Of a stretch of DNA of 64,000 bases, positions 57,296 to 64,000 are shown in pieces. Location of the stretch: contig JAPDRN010000042.1 of assembly GCA_030247855.1 (NCBI GenBank), forward strand, positions 186,001 to 250,000, in the 5' to 3' direction. How positions within the stretch are numbered: the first letter of the stretch is position 1; the number at the start of each line of letters is the position of its first letter. A program made the translations under genes and the position numbers. The notes beneath the pieces are model-generated. The model was not told where the DNA came from. It did no database searches and saw nothing but the letters and a program-made list of their open reading frames with translations. This DNA is from Knufia peltigerae. Taxonomy: Eukaryota; Ascomycota; Eurotiomycetes; Chaetothyriales; Trichomeriaceae.

Positions 57296-60200
57296 TGTGA
57301 TGGTGTTGGCTAGAAGTGCCTTTGGAACTTGACCTGATACGAGTCTATGGTCGTATCGTGCTGTTTGTTGTATGCCGTAGTATATGTATGTGTGTATATG
57401 ATATTGTGCTCGAGGTAAAGGAAGCAAGTGAAGAAGAGTAAGTATATACTTCAAGTGATACCCCCAAGTGAGTAGTCACTCATGTAATAATATCGGTCCC
57501 TCTACGTAGGTTCAAGCAAGGTAAATAAGGTATTTCGGTCTCCTATATTTATTGATATTTTTGTTTTTTGTCATGGTCAGGTCCGCTTCCTCCTACCTAT
57601 CTCAGAGTGGTTCCATTTCTGCCTTGTGTGTGTGTCGTCGATCATTCACAATCGTCATCTGTAAATAAGATGCCAATGCACGACAACCAGGTGGCTTTGC
57701 TTAGTTAGCTTGGCTTATTAGCTTTGTGAAACTCCCTTAAAAAAACCCCTCTCATGACCGATGTGTGTGTGTGTGCGAGGCGTGCGAGCGGTATTCAGCT
57801 CCATATTCCGGTCGTTGTTGGTCCCGATCGAGGAGTTGCATGGGATGTGCACAAAATCCCCAGGCACCAGTGGTAAGGGTAAAACAAAAAGGAAAAGGTT
57901 CTGGAAAGAGAATCTCGGAAAAGGGAAACTCGGCGGAAACGACCAAGTTACAGTATCTCGTGGTTTACAGGGATCGCTACTCCGTAACTCGGTAGTACAA
58001 GTACTTGTACCTTGTAAACGACGAACAACGGACCAGCAAACCACGGCTGACCGACTTACTTGACTGACTTACTGACACACTTGACATGACTGGATACAAA
58101 GTTCAACGGGACTCGTTCCAGTCTTTTCCAGAATATTTAATAATTCAAATACTTTTTGTATGGAGTGATTCTTGGCGGTCGGAACGTGTCAAGCTTACAG
58201 TACGGAGTATAGTATTTTATTTTAGTGAAGGTGACTTACTCGGCAGTACTCCGTAAATACTCCAATGACAGCCTCATTATTGCTTTTGACTTATTACTCT
58301 GTTACTACTCTCTACTGTACTCACCGACGTACTTCCGATTATTACAAGTCTTTCTTCCTTTCCTTTCCTTGAACATATCACGGAGTACTGCGTAATGACT
58401 TGTTAATAAAATGTACCCCATAAGGCCACCAAATGACAACTCCATCAGGTACTTTAGTAAATAAGGCTGGCCTTAAAAAACTTTAAAGCCTTGCGACGTC
58501 AAATATGCGACGGCGCTTTCCACAATCACTTACTGTATTACTATACTACAGTACTAACAAAAAGGTTTCGAGCACAGCCCCTTGGTGCAATTTGTATTTA
58601 TTTTCTCTCTCTCTCTCTCTCAAGGACATAGCCGCAACCATTATTTGTAATTTGTTATCATATACCCCGTCACTCCATAACTTTCCAACCGATACTCGGA
58701 CCGATGTAGCAATGAAAAAACCCAACAGTGCAGATATGATTCATCTTTGCAACTATTGTACTCCATACCTCGCTTCGCATTCGTATTCGCTCTCGGTAAA
58801 GCAACGCCCCCTCACACAGCCTTGTCATTGTCATTGTCATTGTCCTCAATGAGCGTAACATCACCCTTTTCCAACCCACCCTCCCCGTACCGAAAACAAT
58901 ATCGTAAGATGTTTGTCAGAAAACAATGATGCAAAAACGTCCAATGTAACCTCTTTTTGTGCTCGAACCTAAAAAAGTCCGGAGCTGAACAGGTACTTTT
59001 GTTCTTGAATGTGAACGGATTCTATCACTCCAACATCAAAGCCGATTTGAAGTCAGGTATTCATAAGCTGAAGTCCGGTCGTCGGAAATGGGGTACCATC
59101 TAATTACTCGTACGCAAAAGAACTTCCACACGCACACACGTCAACATCATTTCCTTCAAACAAGGTATATTCCAGCCATACGCCTCCAAAACAAGAATCG
59201 ATGACGGCGCTCATGACACGGTGGTGTCTCTTGCGCTACTACGACAATCCTTGATCAAGCTACAGGTTCGGTCAAAAGTAAGACCGTTGAACTCCCAAAG
59301 GTGATCATGAACCGACGGGTTGAATTCTCGTGGACGTCGTATCTTGTGTGTTCGCACCCGGTCTACCCTACTATCGACGCAGCAGTCCCACGTCTTCGAC
59401 TTGAGCAGCTGGCACATGACGCTGGAATTTCGTTCATTTCCGTTTGATTTCCTGATGATGAGCCAGAACTATCAGAAAAGCGACTGATGTTGAAAAAACA
59501 CCATGGTGCAGGTGTTTTATCACTCCAACGATTCCACCTCACTCAAACATGATATCCTTTGAAACATAGCCTGGAGCTGCGTACACTTACCAAAGCCGCA
59601 CCTGAAGGAGAGAGGTCGCTGAATGTTCCCCGACAACGACCAATCTTTCCTCGGTAACGAAGGGTCAGAACTCTCCAGTCCCTAAGTCGATTATACGTCT
59701 CGAAAGACCACTCGAACCACCATTGAATCCGTTGATATGAGGTACACTTGATCGTGGTACCCTGGTTGATCTTTCTGCAAGTCTTTAACTTTTGGACATG
59801 TGGCGAAGCCGTCTAGAAACGCATTCCACTTCAACGCCAAGCATGACAACGAAGTAGTTTACCCGCTCAGCCACTGTGCCACCAGACATCATTGAATTTG
59901 AACGCAGGGCTGTGGGAGTCGGCCCCATATCGTAGAGCTGGCTCCCAACGGCATTCTCACCTTTCCGAGTCCAAGAAAGGGATACGTCAGCTGCCGAACA
60001 TTGCGGATTGTCCTTTAACGAATACTGGCAAGGTCGGATCAAAAGGATGTTGCAGCCTGAGCTTGTCGGATTGTCGGCTTGGTTGATGGTGGCGACTTCA
60101 GATTAAGCAGAGCGACAATTGCAAGTCTCGATGGCAGCCAAATGACGTTGACATTCCGTGAAATTTTGACAGGATGCGTTTGGGAATCACTCGCCCATGG

Positions 60201-63200
60201 GCCAAATCTATGCAAACTCCACAGGCAATGCCATTGATTGTGTTCTCCCTGGAAAGTCTTTAACCTGCAATCGTTTTCCAAGTCATTGTCGGTATCGTGG
60301 GCCCAAAGTCACACCCGAACCATCTGTTGAGAGGTACTTGGATTGCACAAGAGATTGGTGTCTTGTGAGTGGCGAGGTGTATCGAATCAACAAACGCGAA
60401 GAAGCATTGGCAATACACAGAGTTATCCTCATCCCGAAGTCATATGCGAACCTATGGACTCGTGACACGATACATTCCCTGTGTGGGCAGCAGCTCATCA
60501 CGGCAATCCCTGGATTGCCGATTTTCACATGCCGTAAGGCTGAGCGTATATGATCCCGTTCCAGTAAAAAGACTGACTGCATGCATCAGCTCGCGTGTTC
60601 ATAAAATGCCCGGGAAATAGTGCCACAGCAGCGGTCTAATGCCGATCCTTGTCCAGGGGGATACGCAGTGCCTCGAACGCAGTGGCAACCCGTGCTCGAA
60701 CGACTGGTCGTTCTGGTTTATCAGTGGTAGATATAACAGGCAAGATGCAGATGATACTCGGCTGCGACTTTGTGTGACTAGGTAATTCGCCATCGGAAGG
60801 TGGGTTAGTGGACGGGTGCAGCCAGCAGATCGTAAGCTCTGTTTTCAGGCGTTTCCCTGTTCGATCTCGGAATCAGATGGCAGGCGTCATTGCGCGCCGT
60901 TAAAGGATTACTGCAAGTGCAGGTGAGTCTGCAGTACGCGTTTCGTCTTACCGGAGGCGGTATGCAGAAGACGCCATATGGTAATTTTGGTCCGGAAACA
61001 CACGATCAAAGAGTCGCATTAGCCAATGGCTTGAGAAGGAAGTGTCCAATGGTCCTGCAAATTGCGATCCCTGCCCCTACGTCGTTGGTGCCATCGTGTC
61101 TGGTGAGCAGGAAGAGATGTACGGAGTATGCACTTTACGTATGTCGAAAGAACCCACCCGAGCAACAACAAACGGTCGACCAGCTCCTTGTATTCGCTAG
61201 ACTGCCATCACAGAATTGCTCCCCACATGGCATTCTCTCTTGAGGGTGTGGACCAGGATTTGTGCGTTCCGTCTTTCCGGACGTTCAAGCACCACAAAGC
61301 TTCAATGGCGTTTCGCCTGTAAGACCGTCATTGCGGTTGCGATTGAAATCGTTGAGCTCAATGTGCCATGGGTCGGAAGTTCTCGCGAGCACATGTCAGA
61401 AAAGACAGGCCTCGAGAGACACTTCACTTTGTGTCTCCAGCAGGAATAAAGGCCAGCGCATGCAGCAGACGGCTTGATGAAGACGTCGGGTTGTGCGTCC
61501 GAAGTCTTGGCCCAGCAGATCTCGTCGCGCGTCGTAACAACCACGTTGAGCGGTGTGGGCAGGCGAAGTGAAGGATGCCTTGGCCTGGATGGACGGAAAC
61601 AAAGTGGGAAGACGTCTAATTGCAACAGTTTGCGGATCAAGCACTGTAACTTGCAGATGGAGATGGAGATGCGATGGGGCGAGTCCTTACGGCGTAATTT
61701 AGGACCGTTCGCTTTGCACACCTTGGTGGAGGACAGGGAGAGGCATCTTGTATAATCACCAACAAGATACTCCGTATATGATGATGATGTATATAATGAC
61801 AGTAAATGATTACCCAGGAAGTGATGTGCTTTTCATGAAATTGCAAGTTTATTTGCACCATCGCATTCTCTGACCACTCCAGGAACAGCTGCCCTAGAGT
61901 CGGTGATATTTTCTCCCCTTCTCGGTGTTCACGGTGTTCACCGGTGTGTCGACTCTGCAGATGAAACGGGCATAAAGCGTGTGGGAAGAGAGTTCAACTA
62001 GGTCTGTGTAGGTAGGGAATTGTTCATCATTCATCAGTCTGTCACTGAACGCACTGACCCGTCTATCCAGATCGCGGTCTCCTCACACACTCTGCACACC
62101 AGGAAGCGAAATCTCCAGCATCACGGGTCAACCGGTCTCAATGGTCCATCGTTGTCGCAGTCAGTGTTGAAGCGCAACTACAAGTTCTACGAGTCCTCCC
62201 ATCTTGTGTTTGACTCGCCTAAAGCATCGGCCTCACCCTTTAACCAAGTGCAGTCACTCAGTCGCCATTTGTGTGTACCGTGCTCAGCCTATGCCAGAGC
62301 CAGTCGCCCGGAACTGGCACCGCCTGGAATTTTTCTAATAGGCTTTGGAATCCTGTTCACTGCCGCCCCGAAAAGCCACCTCAGCAGTCACTATAATCCA
62401 CCGAGTCTAGCATCCAGACCCAACTACGAGTAGAATATCCCTCACTCACAAGAAATCTCTTCCTTCTCAAAGAAGCTTAAGTCGATCTCAAAGTTTTTTC
62501 TCCTGCCAGCTGGTCGCGCACAATTGGCGAATTTGCCCTTTACCATCCTGTACTTGGACACCCTAAAGGGACAAATTGAACTGCACCAGCGAAGAGAGAA
62601 AACACCCCCTCTCAATCCCACCGAGGTACCGCGCCGCCAGGGAACAGGTATTAATTAAGAATTGGTCAGCAAGTGGGAGTGATTCGCTTCCATTAGGGCA
62701 TCTATTGCCCCCTCCTCAAATTCCGACGTCTTCCTCTCGCCAGCCATCGCCCCCCCTGAATCTCGTCTCGGGGGCCATTTTCGAGGCATCGTCTAGCCTA
62801 TTGGGCCCGCGCACCATTGTCCCGAATCCTCCCCGCGATTGAACTCAGCCACCGAGGCCCAGCGCTGCTCAACCCACCCGTTCGCCTGGCTTTAACGAAA
62901 AGAAAAATTAGCTGCCACCGCACACACGATCATGACCAAGTGATCGCAAATCCCTTTCATCATAAGGCCGTGGTCGTGACGGCAGCCTACCGTACCCGCT
63001 TCACACATCACCAGACTCTCTCCCAGTTCGCGCGACTTCTACTTACTCAATTCCTTTTCTGAGCCATCCTCGCCACCAATATCGCTGCATTCTTACACCA
63101 TCATCTTCTTATATCTAAACGGAAAGAAAAGAGAAGGGAGGAATAAATAACTCATTTTCCGCACCCCTCTTTCGCGTCATCTTACATTATCACCGCTCTT

Positions 63201-63312
63201 TGGATCACAGCATCGCCAGGCGTGCCTTATCTACCGCCACTAAGAACACCAGAGAGATAGGGCTCCTTGCCCGCCCGACCAGCATCCCCCCACCTTACCC
63301 TACACATTTCAC
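57296..63312. other. Gene-free 6.0-kb region with simple repeats; right part is probable kinase leader
   Basis: No supported gene. Visible items are a (GT)n tract at about 57762-57775, a (CT)9-like tract at 58606-58621, TTGTCA repeats at 58822-58843, and TACGGAGTA-type motifs at 57979, 58201, 58247, 58383, 61120 and 61768. From about 62.0 kb to 63.3 kb the sequence is pyrimidine-rich with short ORFs, consistent with a promoter and leader of the kinase at 63313. Confidence 0.5.
58606..58621. repeat. CT dinucleotide microsatellite
   Basis: A run of CT repeats in the gene-free region, likely variable in length between isolates. It has no evident function. Confidence 0.85.
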
Positions 63313-64000
63313 ATGAATCGCTCATCTTCCTCAATTCACAACTCACAGCCGACCTCTTCTCCCGCCTTGACGCATTCTCCAGTTTCACAGGATGACGCTG
63401 CTTCGATAACAAGACTCGCGGAGGACACGGCTCACCTCACCGTGAATGGTGCTGCCGTGCCCGCCGCCGCCGCCACCCCTGCTCATCACCAGCTCCCTGC
63501 GCCTGTCGCCAAAAAGCCCAAAATGACACACCGTCTTACTCGAATGTTCTCTCGTACCGAGCAAAGCCATATCGACGCCGCCAAAGCAGAACATCTCAAG
63601 TCCTCGTCCCCCCTGCCCGATGTTCCTTCAGACGCCCTCAACGGTCACTCCAACCGACCTCTGCCAGCCAGAACCTCTTCCGGTGATCAGAAAGACAAGA
63701 AGATGACAATCCTCCAGACCGCAAAGGAGAAGACCAAGGGTGAGCCGCCCTTCGACCCGGCCCATGCTCAATTTAAGAGGTTTGACCTACATGAGGATGG
63801 TACACATGATCATCATCTCAAGTCCGCCAAACGGCAGGAGAAGTTGACGGACATGCTCCGCGAAATGCTGGGCGGCAAAAAGAAGGATGCGGACGGGGAT
63901 CAACAACTGTCCCTTATGTCCTCGTGGGTCGACCAGCTGAGATCAGAGAAGGATGCCTTGGCTGGTGACAAGAAGGGCGGTCCTAACGCTACCGCCAACC
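63313..64000 (+). CDS. HAL4/SAT4-like serine/threonine protein kinase, N-terminal part only
   Basis: An open frame begins at ATG 63313 (MNRSSSSIHNSQPTSS) and continues to the window edge without a stop, giving 229 residues. The segment FKRFDLHEDGTHDHHLKSAKRQEKL at about residues 155-180 is the conserved pre-kinase block of fungal HAL4/SAT4 (Npr1-group) kinases, which stabilise plasma-membrane nutrient and potassium transporters. The preceding KMTHRLTRMFSR is also typical. The rest of the N-terminus is Ser/Ala/Pro-rich and low-complexity. The catalytic domain would lie beyond the window, so the kinase call rests on this N-terminal resemblance. No intron is needed in the visible part. Confidence 0.75.
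   Translation, partial: MNRSSSSIHNSQPTSSPALTHSPVSQDDAASITRLAEDTAHLTVNGAAVPAAAATPAHHQLPAPVAKKPKMTHRLTRMFSRTEQSHIDAAKAEHLKSSSPLPDVPSDALNGHSNRPLPARTSSGDQKDKKMTILQTAKEKTKGEPPFDPAHAQFKRFDLHEDGTHDHHLKSAKRQEKLTDMLREMLGGKKKDADGDQQLSLMSSWVDQLRSEKDALAGDKKGGPNATAN

Noticed and set aside
57700..58900. Simple repeats (GT, CT, TTGTCA) as possible CRISPR or mobile element
   Set aside because: They are plain microsatellites with no spacer structure, terminal repeats or transposase-like ORF.
1..64000. tRNA or rRNA genes
   Set aside because: No B-box-like GGTTCGAATCC context or rRNA-like sequence was noticed on reading. A tRNAscan-SE or Infernal run would be decisive.

Overview
The window is nuclear DNA from a filamentous ascomycete (Pezizomycotina). 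The evidence is short GT-AG introns (mostly 45-120 nt) inside genes, Zn2Cys6 regulators, a HET-domain relic, LaeA-type methyltransferase and P450 genes, long gene-free leaders, and many copies of the palindrome-like motif TACGGAGTA between genes. That motif suggests Eurotiomycetes (Eurotiales or Chaetothyriales), but this last placement is an inference. One 100-base assembly gap lies at 12737-12836. No rRNA, tRNA, CRISPR array or intact transposon was recognised.

Layout. (1) 1-6.1 kb: a hemicellulose-oligosaccharide module of two divergent GH43 genes and a GH31 alpha-xylosidase-like gene. All three lack signal peptides, so they probably act on imported oligosaccharides. The shared GH43 promoter holds five GGCTAA (XlnR-type) sites, and a 12-bp copy of one recurs upstream of GH31. 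(2) 6.8-8.2 kb: a broken HET gene. (3) 9.0-20.4 kb: a small hypothetical gene, a Zn2Cys6 regulator whose stop codon lies in a 14-bp minisatellite beside the gap, a 14-TM MFS exporter, a LaeA-like methyltransferase and a cytochrome P450. This resembles a small secondary-metabolism or detoxification cluster without a backbone enzyme. (4) 21.0-22.8 kb: housekeeping PGS1 (cardiolipin pathway) separates two accessory islands. (5) 23.9-34.2 kb: a second compact island of one Zn2Cys6 regulator, two different FAD monooxygenases (one ending in the peroxisomal signal SKL), a zinc-independent MDR reductase and a P450. The genes are arranged in divergent pairs. This is the best candidate for an undescribed aromatic catabolic or tailoring pathway.

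(6) 34.2-63.3 kb is mostly core genome: a Ran1/Ksp1-type kinase with a long pyrimidine-rich leader, a peroxisomal (SKL) acyl-CoA dehydrogenase, a C2H2 zinc-finger regulator with an apparent 31-nt intron and a dense promoter array of GAGGGCG, the SAC3 mRNA-export scaffold with an FG-repeat region, and an Upc2-like Zn2Cys6 regulator. (7) The right edge cuts the N-terminus of a HAL4/SAT4-type kinase.

Exon joins were chosen by eye from splice signals, frame and family resemblance. Each listed gene model is frame-consistent end to end. No transcript evidence or database search was available.
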